13,530 nucleotides of DNA from Acidobacteriota bacterium (GTDB lineage: Bacteria > Acidobacteriota > Vicinamibacteria > Vicinamibacterales > UBA8438): NCBI GenBank assembly GCA_003533545.1, contig DQEK01000369.1:3281-16810 (forward strand). Reading direction: 5' to 3'. This document shows positions 1 to 7,227 of this stretch, one piece after another; position 1 is the stretch's first letter, and every line of letters starts with the position of its first letter. The notes below the pieces were generated by a model that was not told the origin of the DNA, searched no databases, and was given only the letters and a program-made list of their open reading frames with translations. The translations under genes and the position numbers were made by a program.

Positions 1-1158
1 AGTTGGTCGCTCGGGCACCCCGTCAGGCTGATTGATTTCGGATACCGCGCGCAGCATGAGGCGACGGTCGCAGGCAAAGCGGTGACCCGGGCCTATTACG
101 GTCGCGATGCTGACCACGCCTACTTCGTTGGCTGCTCGCAGGGTGGACACCATGCCCTCATGGAGGCGCAGCGTTTTCCAGACGACTACGACGGGATCGT
201 TGCGGGGGCGCCAGCGAACTACTGGATCGGGCTGATGACTGGGGAACTTTGGTCAGGGTTGGCGACGACCAAGGACCCGGCTCAGGACCTTCCACGGGAA
301 AAGCTTCCGGTGCTGGGAGCGGCCGTACTTGAGGCGTGTGACGCACTCGACGGACTCGAAGATGGTCTCATCGATGACCCGCGGGCCTGCGCATTCGACC
401 CTGCCGTGCTGCGGTGCGATGGCGCCGATGGCGCTGACTGTTTGACCGCTGGCCAGGTAGCGGCTGCCCGCGCGATCTACGCGGGACCCTCTCGCCCCAG
501 CACGGGAGAGCAGTTGTTTCCAGGCTATGCGCTGGGAAGTGAGTACTTCGAGCAGCCGGGAGGTCGTGGTGGGTGGGGGGCTTACTGGGCGGGCATCACG
601 GAGCCCGGTGGCAGCACCGCCGATTTCATGCGTTATAGCGTATTTAAGGACCCCGACTACGATGTGTTGGAATTTGATTTCGACGCCGACTGGGACCTTG
701 CCAACAATCGGCCGATTGGAAACGACCAAACGTTGGGTTCGGCGCTGAACGCCATCGATCCCGATCTGTCGGCGTTCAAGGCCAACGGGGGCAAGTTAAT
801 CAGCTACCATGGCTGGGCTGACCCACTGGTAACTGCCAACCTCGCGGTGCGCTACTACGAGAGCGTGATTGCCGAGCAGGGTGGTATTGATCAGACGACA
901 GACTTCTATCGACTGTTCATGGCGCCCGGAATGGCGCACTGTCGTGGTGGACCAGGTCCGGACCGGTTCGATGCGGTGACTGCGCTTGAACGCTGGGTTG
1001 AGGACGGAATCCCGCCGGACCAGATCGTAGCCTCCAAGATGGTTGACGGGGACGTGACCCGGTCGCGCCCACTGTGTGCCTTTCCACAGGTGGCGCGCTA
1101 CACCGGGAGCGGCAGTGTTGACGATGCGGCGAATTTTGCGTGCGTCGACGCAGACTGA
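1..1158 (+). CDS. Tannase/feruloyl esterase family protein (5' end outside window)
   Basis: The reading frame is open from the first base, so the true start lies upstream; an in-frame GTG at 82 is internal to conserved family sequence and is not the start. About 385 residues are visible. Seen in sequence: the nucleophile motif Gly-Cys-Ser-Gln-Gly-Gly (Ser codon 136-138), followed by the conserved stretch MEAQRFPDDYDGIVAGAPA; the acid motif GWADPLV (Asp codon 820-822); and the His motif MAHCRGG (His codon 937-939). These form the CS-D-HC arrangement of tannases and fungal feruloyl esterase B, in which the two Cys beside Ser and His form a disulfide. Family members hydrolyse ester bonds of gallate, ferulate or related aromatic acids and are normally secreted; the signal peptide would lie outside the window. 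Further Cys residues could form other disulfides. Exact substrate cannot be told from sequence. The next gene lies on the same strand about 208 bases downstream, so co-transcription is possible but not shown. Confidence 0.93.
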   Translation, partial: SWSLGHPVRLIDFGYRAQHEATVAGKAVTRAYYGRDADHAYFVGCSQGGHHALMEAQRFPDDYDGIVAGAPANYWIGLMTGELWSGLATTKDPAQDLPREKLPVLGAAVLEACDALDGLEDGLIDDPRACAFDPAVLRCDGADGADCLTAGQVAAARAIYAGPSRPSTGEQLFPGYALGSEYFEQPGGRGGWGAYWAGITEPGGSTADFMRYSVFKDPDYDVLEFDFDADWDLANNRPIGNDQTLGSALNAIDPDLSAFKANGGKLISYHGWADPLVTANLAVRYYESVIAEQGGIDQTTDFYRLFMAPGMAHCRGGPGPDRFDAVTALERWVEDGIPPDQIVASKMVDGDVTRSRPLCAFPQVARYTGSGSVDDAANFACVDAD

Positions 1159-1366
1159 CCCTGCAACCCATTGGCCCTGACCTGCGAGTCGAATGTAGGG
1201 GGTGCGGGCAAGGCGGGGCGTTTTGACCCGGCCAGGAGCTCGGAGCCGTAGCTTCCATCCCTCCTCGTATCACCGCTAGCCGGCGGCCAGCGTGCTGCAC
1301 TTCGTGTTATTTCCGAAGATGGGCGGTGACTGCCGGTGGTTAGTGCCTTTTTCAAGATTCACGGCG

Positions 1367-2950
1367 ATGCGGACCCTGGGTGTGGCGACTCTCGTGATGT
1401 TTTTCGCCGTGGCCGTTGCGATTTCGGCCGAGGGGCAGAGCGAGTTGCCATCGCCCGTCATTGGCACCATCGAGGTTGTCGCCAACGAAGTCTTCGACGA
1501 ACCTTCCGGGGGATTTGCAGCTTTCTACCGGGCGGCCAACAAGATCCATATCAGCACCCGTGAGCGGATCATCCGGCGCGAGTTATTGTTTGCAACTGGT
1601 GATCCGGTGGACGCCGAACGCTTGGAGCAGACCGAGCGGAACCTCAGGGCCCTTTCGTTTCTTCGGGATGCACGGGTCGAGGCTGTCCCGGTTGACAGTG
1701 ACGGCGACGGGCAGCCCGAACGCGTCGACGTTCGGGTCGTGACATGGGATACGTGGTCACTGACTCCACGCATCGATGTCGAGCAGGTCGACGGTCGTAC
1801 GATCTGGGAAGCCGGGGTGTCTGAAAACAATCTTCTCGGGCTCGGCAAATCGGTCGCGGCGTGGCACCGAACCGACCTCGACCGGACAACGGACCGGGTG
1901 TTGTACCGTGACCCGCAGCTAGCCGGGTCCCGATTTTCGCTCACGGCGTCGTTGGCGGACCTGAGCGATGGTGACGAGGAGTATTTTTCGCTCACGCGCC
2001 CTTATTTTTCGTTGGAGGACACGTGGGCATTCTCCGTGGGTGCCGGCGCATTTAGTCGGCGTGACCCGCTTTTTGAGGACGGGCGTGAGATCGACCGCCT
2101 CAGGCATCGTGGCCAGTGGGGCGATTTGGAGTTCGGCCGGTCGGTTCGGCGGCGTCCGACCAGTGCGCTTCGTTTTCACGTCGCCTACCGGACCCGCGAG
2201 GAGCGCATCGGCAGTGACACCCGCGATTTCGGTATCGTGGAAGTAGGCATCCGGTCCGTTGAGCATCGCTTTACGCGTCTCACGCACGTCAACCGGTTCG
2301 AGGCGACTGAAGATTTTAACCTTGGTGCGCAGTCGTACGGCACAGTGGGATTGTCGACGCCGGCCCTAGGTGGCGGTGAGGGTCGGGTGACCTCCGCCGC
2401 GGCCGGCCACTCGCGAGGGGTTGCGTTCGGCCCGGGCCACTTTCTCGTTGCCGACATGGCGGTCGTTGGCCGTCACGAGGGCCGCTGGGTCAACGCGCTG
2501 ACACTGGCGAGAGCCCGCTACCTCCGCAAGCACGCGACCCGTCACTTGTTGATCGGTCGGGCCGAGTTCCAGTGGGGGCATAATTTGGACCCTGAGGTGC
2601 AGCTGCTCCTTGGAGCCGAGAGTGGGTTGCGAGGCTACCCAACTCGGCAGTTCGCCGGGACCCGGTCACTACTGGTGAGCGCTGAAGAACGTTGGTTCGT
2701 GGCAGACGACGTCGGACAAGTGTTTTCGTTGGGAGTAGCGGCGTTCGTTGACAGCGGGTTCGTCTGGCCCGAGGGCGAGAGTCTCAGCCTGTCGGATCTC
2801 AAGACGGCCGTTGGTATCGGCCTCCTGGTCGGAAGTAACCGTCTCTCCTTGGTGGGCGACGGCGTGCGCCTCGATGTGGGCTACGCGGTTACATCGGTGA
2901 GTGATGTGAGCCGGTGGGTTTTCAATTTCGGTTCGGACATCGAATTTTGA
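1367..2950 (+). CDS. Short BamA/TamA-like (Omp85 superfamily) outer-membrane protein with one POTRA domain
   Basis: A 527-residue protein. I chose ATG 1367 because it directly gives a signal peptide (MRTLGV, hydrophobic VMFFAVAVAIS, then Ala-rich cleavage region near residue 23); in-frame GTG 1292 and ATG 1319 would add a polar leader. No clear Shine-Dalgarno precedes any of them. Residues about 32-128 look like a POTRA domain (IGTIEVVAN, then RERIIRRELLFATGDPVD and NLRALSFLRDARVEAV), with an acidic SDGDG turn near 111-115. The rest is an alternating beta-strand pattern typical of a 16-strand barrel. The LRGYP motif (Arg422-Gly-Tyr) matches the conserved VRGF/Y motif of Omp85 loop 6, and the chain ends in Phe, the usual barrel assembly signal. 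With a single POTRA it is much shorter than true BamA (five POTRAs, about 800 residues), so it is probably an accessory Omp85 protein of unknown substrate rather than the essential assembly factor. It is convergent with the TonB receptor gene. Confidence 0.85.
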   Translation: MRTLGVATLVMFFAVAVAISAEGQSELPSPVIGTIEVVANEVFDEPSGGFAAFYRAANKIHISTRERIIRRELLFATGDPVDAERLEQTERNLRALSFLRDARVEAVPVDSDGDGQPERVDVRVVTWDTWSLTPRIDVEQVDGRTIWEAGVSENNLLGLGKSVAAWHRTDLDRTTDRVLYRDPQLAGSRFSLTASLADLSDGDEEYFSLTRPYFSLEDTWAFSVGAGAFSRRDPLFEDGREIDRLRHRGQWGDLEFGRSVRRRPTSALRFHVAYRTREERIGSDTRDFGIVEVGIRSVEHRFTRLTHVNRFEATEDFNLGAQSYGTVGLSTPALGGGEGRVTSAAAGHSRGVAFGPGHFLVADMAVVGRHEGRWVNALTLARARYLRKHATRHLLIGRAEFQWGHNLDPEVQLLLGAESGLRGYPTRQFAGTRSLLVSAEERWFVADDVGQVFSLGVAAFVDSGFVWPEGESLSLSDLKTAVGIGLLVGSNRLSLVGDGVRLDVGYAVTSVSDVSRWVFNFGSDIEF

Positions 2951-2974
2951 CCGAGTTCTGCAGTGTGGGTGCAG

Positions 2975-2990
2975 GTCGAGGCCACTCGAC
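2975..2990. terminator. Weak hairpin between convergent genes
   Basis: GTCGAG (2975-2980), loop GCCA, CTCGAC (2985-2990): a perfect six-base stem in the 121-base gap between the convergent Omp85-like and TonB-receptor genes, where termination for both is expected. No T-run follows on either side, so it is not a classic intrinsic terminator and may be chance. Confidence 0.2.
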
Positions 2991-3071
2991 GAGTTCGGCG
3001 AAGGCATAGACGACAAACGATTTTGGGACAGCCGTATGTCGGTCATATCAGGATGTTGGGAACGCGCATCT

Positions 3072-5546
3072 TCAGAAGCGGAACCGTAAGCCGAAGGTCG
3101 GGATGCGGGGGAAGCCTTGCCCGGGTTCCTCGAAGAGTGTCGGCATGGTCGAGCGTGGGTTGTAAGCGAGGCGGGGCTCCAGGGTGACGGCGTTGTCTCG
3201 GCCGAGTAGATTGATGACCTCGATGTAGAGCGACCAGCGACCGGTCGGGCCGCCACGTTGGTAGGTCGCGCGAAGATCGACCCGTGCGTAGGGTGGGAGT
3301 TGCGCGCGGTTCAGGTTTTCCACACCTCCGTAATCGACCACGTAAACGAGGTTCCCAAGAGAGTCCGTTTCCGGCACTAGGCGTCCACGTTCGTCTTCAA
3401 CGGCAGAGACCCACAAACCAATCGGTGCCGTGTGTGGAAATCCACTAGCGACTCTGACGGTAGCCGCCACGTCCCACCGACTCGTTAGTCGATAGCGTCC
3501 GACCGCATTGAATGCGTGCCGGCGGTCGTACTCGAACGCGTAGCGACGCGCGTAACTTTCGCGGTTGGCACGACCCCAAGCGTAGGAGAGCCAGCCAGTC
3601 AGTGGCGCTGCGGTGTTGGTGTGCATGAGGAACACGTCGAGCCCGTAGGCATCCCCGCCAGCGTCGTTGGTGGGGGCGCTGACGATGAGTGGGGCGGTGG
3701 GTACGCTGTCCAACACCGCTTCGACGTCGTCCGGGTGAAGAGACTCCCGCAGCTCGGCGGGAAAGTCGTACCGGGCAATGCGCGCGACCCGTTCAGCTTC
3801 GGTCTCGAGCCGGCCAACCAATAGGTCGTCGAAGCGCTTGTAGTAGCCCTCGACTCTCGCAGATAGGTCGCCGGGTAACTCTTGCTCGACACCGAGTACC
3901 ACATGGGTGGCCTTCTCGTGTCGTAACTCGAACTCGCGCGCGCCCGAGAGGTCGATGAAGTAGTCCGACTGAGTCAGCTTTTCGTAGCCCGGGCTCTGGG
4001 TGTAGAGTCCGCCAGCGGCCCGTATGCGTGCGCCGCGACCGAGCACGTAGCTACCAGCGAGCCGAGGTGACAGCGTCGTTCCACCGTTGACGGTGCTCCA
4101 GTCCAGTCGTAGTCCGGGTTCGAACGATACGCGCGATGACGGGGTGTAGGTGTCTTGCAACCAGAGTCCGCCTCGCGTCCCGTTGAGTCTTGAGTCCAGC
4201 TCGTCCGGGAGTCCGGCGCCCCCCTGAATGCTTGAACCATTTGCCTCGTTGGGGTTCCGGTCCCCCGCGCTGGTGAATCCGACGCTGGTGTCAAGTCGGT
4301 GCAGTTCCATCCCCGCGGCGACCAGGTGTCGAGGTGAGAACTGATAGGCGACGTCCTGTCGCACCGAGACGTCTCCCACGCTGATCATTCGGTCGAAGAC
4401 AAATGCGCTGAGCCCGACCGCGACGTCGCGGTCCCGCGCGTTCGAACGCCTTGCACTGGTCCTGATTAGACCGTCGAAGTCGAGCTGCTCACGGTTGCGG
4501 TACCAGGAGACGACGGTGGTGGCTGTGCCGTTCGAACCCAATACGGCATCAAAGCGTGCCGAAGCGAGTGCGTTGGAGACATCCGATCCCAGGGCGGCCC
4601 GTTCCTCAGGTCGATCGTCATCAATGTCGAAGTCGAGGTCCGCACTCTCGGTGCTACCGAGGCCGGTTAGGGTGAGTTGATGACCCGCCCCGAATTCCCA
4701 ACCTGCGCGTAACTGCAGGTCGGCGAACGAGGGAAAATTCTGGCCAGTGAGCGGACCCGCGACCAAGTCGTAGTACGTGCGGCGCGCACTGAGGAGCCAC
4801 GTGCCGTCGCGCCCGACGGGTGTGCGGCCCTCTAGCACGACGTTGGTGTCCGTCACACTCGCGGCTGTTGATCCCTGGAACTCGGGGCGTCCCGGCCGGT
4901 TGTCGACAATGAGCAGCGACGAGAGCCGGTCACCATACGCGGCGCCGAATCCGCCAGCTGTGAGCTGAAAATTCTCGACGGTGTCGGGATTAAAGGCGCT
5001 GGCGATGCCGAACAGGCGATAGGGGTTGTGCACTTCGACCCCGTCCATGATGGTCAGGTTCTGGTCCGGGGTGCCGCCCCGCACCGCGAGTCGGCTGCCG
5101 AAGTCGTCGGTCGAGACCACGCCAGGCAAAGTGTCGAGCGTGCGGAAGACGTTGTCGATACTGCCTGGTGCCCGGAAGACCTGCTCAGGGGTAACCGGCG
5201 TCGATGAGGGACGGTCTTGGGTCGTTGCGTCAGACACCACCTCAACCGTTTCTGCGAAGGCGCTCGAGAACAGTCGAACCTCGAGCACGGTGCCCTCCAC
5301 AGGAACGACGGTGTCGAGATAGCCACTGGTTTCGAACCGTAGGGTGGTCTCCCTTGCGTCCAGCTGGATAGAAAACCGCCCTGCCGAGTCCGTCACCATG
5401 ACCTGTCGAGTGCTCTCGACCCGGACGTCCGCTAGTGGGGCTTCGGTAACGCCGTCCACCACCACACCGGTGATGGTCGTCGTCGGCTGGGCCGCGGCGG
5501 GGACTGGTAGTGCGAGGAGAAGCGAGACTAGCGCGACGCGGCACAT
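3072..5546 (-). CDS. TonB-dependent outer-membrane receptor with N-terminal carboxypeptidase-regulatory-like domain
   Basis: An 824-residue protein from ATG at 5546; an in-frame GTG at 5564 would add six residues, and the ATG is preferred because it opens directly into the signal peptide (MCRVALVSLLLALPVPAAAQ). Residues about 23-100 form a carboxypeptidase regulatory-like beta-sandwich (TGVVVDGVTEAPLADVRV, then TDSAGRFSI). Residues about 105-225 are the plug: LDTLPGVVSTDDFGSRLAVR, GGTPDQNLTIMDGVEVHNPY, and GGFGAAYGDRLSS. The remainder alternates in the manner of a 22-strand barrel and ends FGLRFRF with terminal Phe. Such receptors import scarce ligands using TonB/ExbBD energy. The ligand is unknown: no SusD partner, siderophore or cobalamin gene is in view. 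Nearby esterase and sulfatase genes suggest plant- or alga-derived organic matter, which is inference only. It is divergent from the double-cupin gene across a roughly 170-base region that could hold promoters for both. Confidence 0.9.
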   Translation of the reverse strand: MCRVALVSLLLALPVPAAAQPTTTITGVVVDGVTEAPLADVRVESTRQVMVTDSAGRFSIQLDARETTLRFETSGYLDTVVPVEGTVLEVRLFSSAFAETVEVVSDATTQDRPSSTPVTPEQVFRAPGSIDNVFRTLDTLPGVVSTDDFGSRLAVRGGTPDQNLTIMDGVEVHNPYRLFGIASAFNPDTVENFQLTAGGFGAAYGDRLSSLLIVDNRPGRPEFQGSTAASVTDTNVVLEGRTPVGRDGTWLLSARRTYYDLVAGPLTGQNFPSFADLQLRAGWEFGAGHQLTLTGLGSTESADLDFDIDDDRPEERAALGSDVSNALASARFDAVLGSNGTATTVVSWYRNREQLDFDGLIRTSARRSNARDRDVAVGLSAFVFDRMISVGDVSVRQDVAYQFSPRHLVAAGMELHRLDTSVGFTSAGDRNPNEANGSSIQGGAGLPDELDSRLNGTRGGLWLQDTYTPSSRVSFEPGLRLDWSTVNGGTTLSPRLAGSYVLGRGARIRAAGGLYTQSPGYEKLTQSDYFIDLSGAREFELRHEKATHVVLGVEQELPGDLSARVEGYYKRFDDLLVGRLETEAERVARIARYDFPAELRESLHPDDVEAVLDSVPTAPLIVSAPTNDAGGDAYGLDVFLMHTNTAAPLTGWLSYAWGRANRESYARRYAFEYDRRHAFNAVGRYRLTSRWDVAATVRVASGFPHTAPIGLWVSAVEDERGRLVPETDSLGNLVYVVDYGGVENLNRAQLPPYARVDLRATYQRGGPTGRWSLYIEVINLLGRDNAVTLEPRLAYNPRSTMPTLFEEPGQGFPRIPTFGLRFRF

Positions 5547-5604
5547 GGGAACGGTTGTAAACACCTAGAATCTCTGTGGTGACAGGTGGCCGAGAGCCCC
5601 CGGC

Positions 5605-5610
5605 ATTGTA
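5605..5610 (-). promoter_or_regulatory. Candidate -10 element for the TonB receptor gene
   Basis: On the minus strand the hexamer reads TACAAT (five of six to TATAAT), 58 bases before ATG 5546. No convincing -35 is found at 16-18 bases (CAACTC or similar), so support is weak. It lies in the divergent gap between the TonB receptor and double-cupin genes. Confidence 0.25.
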
Positions 5611-5718
5611 TCGTTTAGCCTGCGGCCGAGTTGCATTGCCCTCCGGTGGACAACCTGGCTGCCCGATCCTTGGTACGATGAGCGAGGCCGGTTCGGGATA
5701 CCCAACAAGGAACGCACT

Positions 5719-6672
5719 ATGACCACGTCCTGTCGTCTCGTGCCATTTGTCCTTCTCGTCGGATTGCTGTCGGTTGCGCAGGCTCAGCCTCCGGAGTTTG
5801 TGATGTGGAGCGCGACCGAGCTTGCACGTCGGGATGCCGCGTTGTCTGCGAATGTTGGCCCTGACCACTCGGCCCGAGAGACGCTCTTGGATTACCGGAC
5901 ACCGGCGCGATCGCACCGGTTTAGGTTCATCCGTCGCGACGCCGACGGTGTTCCTGAGCAGCATGCGCAGATCGAAGACGTCGTGTTTGTCCAGAGCGGT
6001 GCTGGCATCTTGCAAGTTGGTGGTGAACTGGTCGATCGGACCGGTGGTCGCAATGGTGAGTCCACCGGGACGAGTATTGCAGGCGGGGCACGGTATCCAG
6101 TCAGCACTGGCGATGTGTTCCGCATTCCGGCCGATACCCCGCACCGCTACTTAGTACCGGACGGGGGACACGTTACCTACGTGCTCGTGCGAATGCCGGC
6201 ACTCATCGGCGAACGGGTCATTCCCGATGATGCGCCGAATTTGGACTTCCGCCCCGAGGGGTTCGTCCTGTGGAACGCTGAGGAACTGGCACGGCGTGAC
6301 GTGGCCTTGGGGACACGGGTTGGCCCGGACCACTCATCGCGGGAGACGTTGGCGGACTTTGGTAGCCCGACCCGCTCGCACCGTTTCCGATTCATTCATC
6401 GCGATGCTGACGGGCGCCCCGAGATTCACGACAACATCATCGACGTGGTGTTTGTGAAGAGTGGCGGGGGAGCATTGCTCGTCGGCGGAGAGATGGTCAA
6501 CCGCACCGGGAGCTTGGGTACGGGAATCGTTGGCGGAACGCGTCATGCTGTGGTCGCCGGCGATGTGCTGCACATTCCGTCCAATACGCCTCACGGCTAC
6601 CTCGTGCCAGAGGGCGGGCATGTCACCTACCTGCTTGTACGGGTGCCAGCCGTGGTTGGCTCGATTGACTGA
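5719..6672 (+). CDS. Secreted double-cupin protein (tandemly duplicated cupin domain)
   Basis: A 317-residue protein from ATG 5719, preceded by AAGGAA (5707-5712) six bases upstream. The signal peptide is MTTSCRLVPFVLLVGLLSVA ending near AQAQ (residue 23). The mature protein is two cupin copies, about residues 27-161 and 182-311, aligned by eye at about 88 of 130 identical positions with one five-residue gap. Each copy has a motif-1-like segment with His (82 and 237) and Asp (87 and 242) where cupins usually have Glu, and a motif-2-like segment GDV..IP..TPH with His 142 and 292. The usual HxH is ExH (Glu80/His82; Glu235/His237). Metal binding therefore seems possible with an altered ligand set. 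Bicupins include oxalate decarboxylases, but those have the standard HxH-Glu motif, so I do not assign a reaction. It could be a metal-dependent enzyme, an isomerase or a ligand-binding protein. Export places it in the periplasm or outside. Confidence 0.88.
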   Translation: MTTSCRLVPFVLLVGLLSVAQAQPPEFVMWSATELARRDAALSANVGPDHSARETLLDYRTPARSHRFRFIRRDADGVPEQHAQIEDVVFVQSGAGILQVGGELVDRTGGRNGESTGTSIAGGARYPVSTGDVFRIPADTPHRYLVPDGGHVTYVLVRMPALIGERVIPDDAPNLDFRPEGFVLWNAEELARRDVALGTRVGPDHSSRETLADFGSPTRSHRFRFIHRDADGRPEIHDNIIDVVFVKSGGGALLVGGEMVNRTGSLGTGIVGGTRHAVVAGDVLHIPSNTPHGYLVPEGGHVTYLLVRVPAVVGSID

Positions 6673-6690
6673 AATGTCCGTGAGTTGTTT

Positions 6691-6728
6691 GACTGGACTG
6701 CCTCGACGCTCGAGCGCGTCGTCCAGTC
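6691..6728. terminator. Strong hairpin after the double-cupin gene
   Basis: GACTGGAC (6691-6698) pairs perfectly with GTCCAGTC (6721-6728). Inside, GACGC (6705-6709) pairs with GCGTC (6716-6720) around the loop TCGAGC, leaving a six-base bulge TGCCTC (6699-6704) on the left arm only. Two further G-T wobble pairs can extend the base. The hairpin begins 19 bases after the cupin stop codon. There is no T-run after it, so it may be a terminator of the weak or factor-assisted type, or an mRNA-stabilising or processing structure between cupin and lipoprotein genes. Confidence 0.45.
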
Positions 6729-6765
6729 GGTTGTAGACTCTGGCTGGCCCTGTGGCATGACACGC

Positions 6766-6771
6766 AGGAGG
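6766..6771 (+). promoter_or_regulatory. Shine-Dalgarno AGGAGG deciding the lipoprotein start
   Basis: A perfect AGGAGG ends nine bases before ATG 6781. It selects this ATG over in-frame ATG 6757 and the TTG at 6685, both of which lie upstream of the ribosome binding site. Confidence 0.8.
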
Positions 6772-6780
6772 CATGGATCG

Positions 6781-7212
6781 ATGACATATCGCACCCTTTA
6801 CGTCGGATTGTTGGCCGGTGCATGTTTCGTAGCGGGGCCCGCGATAACGGGGTGTGCCCCGGCGCAAGCAGACGACGACAGCCTGCGCGAATCGTTTGCC
6901 GAGCGACTCGCCGAGACCAGTCTCGTTACCGATTTCACGCGCACTGGTGACGAACTCACGTTTACGGGACCCGATGGCGCTGGCGGGCTGGCCGAGTGGC
7001 GGGTACGCATCGACACCATGCTGGTTGAGCCAAGTGAACTCGACGAGACCATGCCCTTTGAGGGACGCCTCACCGCCGAGTGGTATGTCAACGGCGAGTT
7101 GGTCGAGTGGTTGGGCAATATGACGGCGTTGCCCCGCGAGTACCTCGACCGTGGCCTCGCCCAGGAGTGCTGGGCTTACTGGGTAGAGGCCGAGCGGCGA
7201 TGGTCCTGGTAG
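6781..7212 (+). CDS. Small putative lipoprotein of unknown function
   Basis: A 143-residue protein starting at ATG 6781, chosen from the perfect AGGAGG nine bases upstream. The N-terminus is MTYRTLYVGLLAGACFVAGP followed by AITGC: Ile22-Thr-Gly-Cys25 fits a lipobox, so Cys25 is the likely lipidated residue after signal peptidase II. The mature part is acidic and charged (ADDDSLRESFAERLAE), continues with beta-like segments (DELTFTGPDG, AEWRVRIDTMLVEP, GRLTAEWYVNGELVEWLG), and ends with an aromatic, Trp-rich tail (CWAYWVEAERRWSW). I recognise no family. The short, beta-rich design suggests a ligand-binding or structural envelope protein, without further support. It ends only 15 bases before the stop of the convergent paraoxonase-like gene and follows the double-cupin gene on the same strand, with a hairpin between them. 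Confidence 0.8.
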   Translation: MTYRTLYVGLLAGACFVAGPAITGCAPAQADDDSLRESFAERLAETSLVTDFTRTGDELTFTGPDGAGGLAEWRVRIDTMLVEPSELDETMPFEGRLTAEWYVNGELVEWLGNMTALPREYLDRGLAQECWAYWVEAERRWSW

Positions 7213-7227
7213 TCCGCTAAGCCGCCG

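Noticed and set aside
82..84. GTG at 82 as start of the tannase gene
   Set aside because: The frame is open from base 1 and upstream residues (DFGYRAQHEATVAGKA) belong to the conserved family sequence, so the gene is cut by the window edge.
1300..1318. Inverted repeat CTTCG/CGAAG upstream of the Omp85-like gene
   Set aside because: Only five base pairs with a nine-base loop; not distinguishable from chance.
5588..5638. Direct repeats GGCCGAG (5588-5594, 5624-5630) and GCATTG (5603-5608, 5633-5638) in the TonB receptor/cupin divergent region
   Set aside because: Short units with unequal spacing between the two elements (8 versus 2 bases); likely chance in GC-rich DNA, not enough for an operator call.
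5647..5679. Possible cupin promoter TGGACA (5647-5652) and TACGAT (5674-5679)
   Set aside because: The spacing is 21 bases, too long for a standard promoter, and no better pair was found.
5242..6144. Long minus-strand open frame spanning the TonB receptor start and the cupin gene
   Set aside because: It crosses the divergent promoter region and overlaps two clearly supported genes; composition is Arg/Pro-rich with no domain.
5719..6672. Oxalate decarboxylase as identity of the bicupin
   Set aside because: The HxH...Glu metal motif of that family is absent in both domains and the sequence otherwise shows no matching segments.
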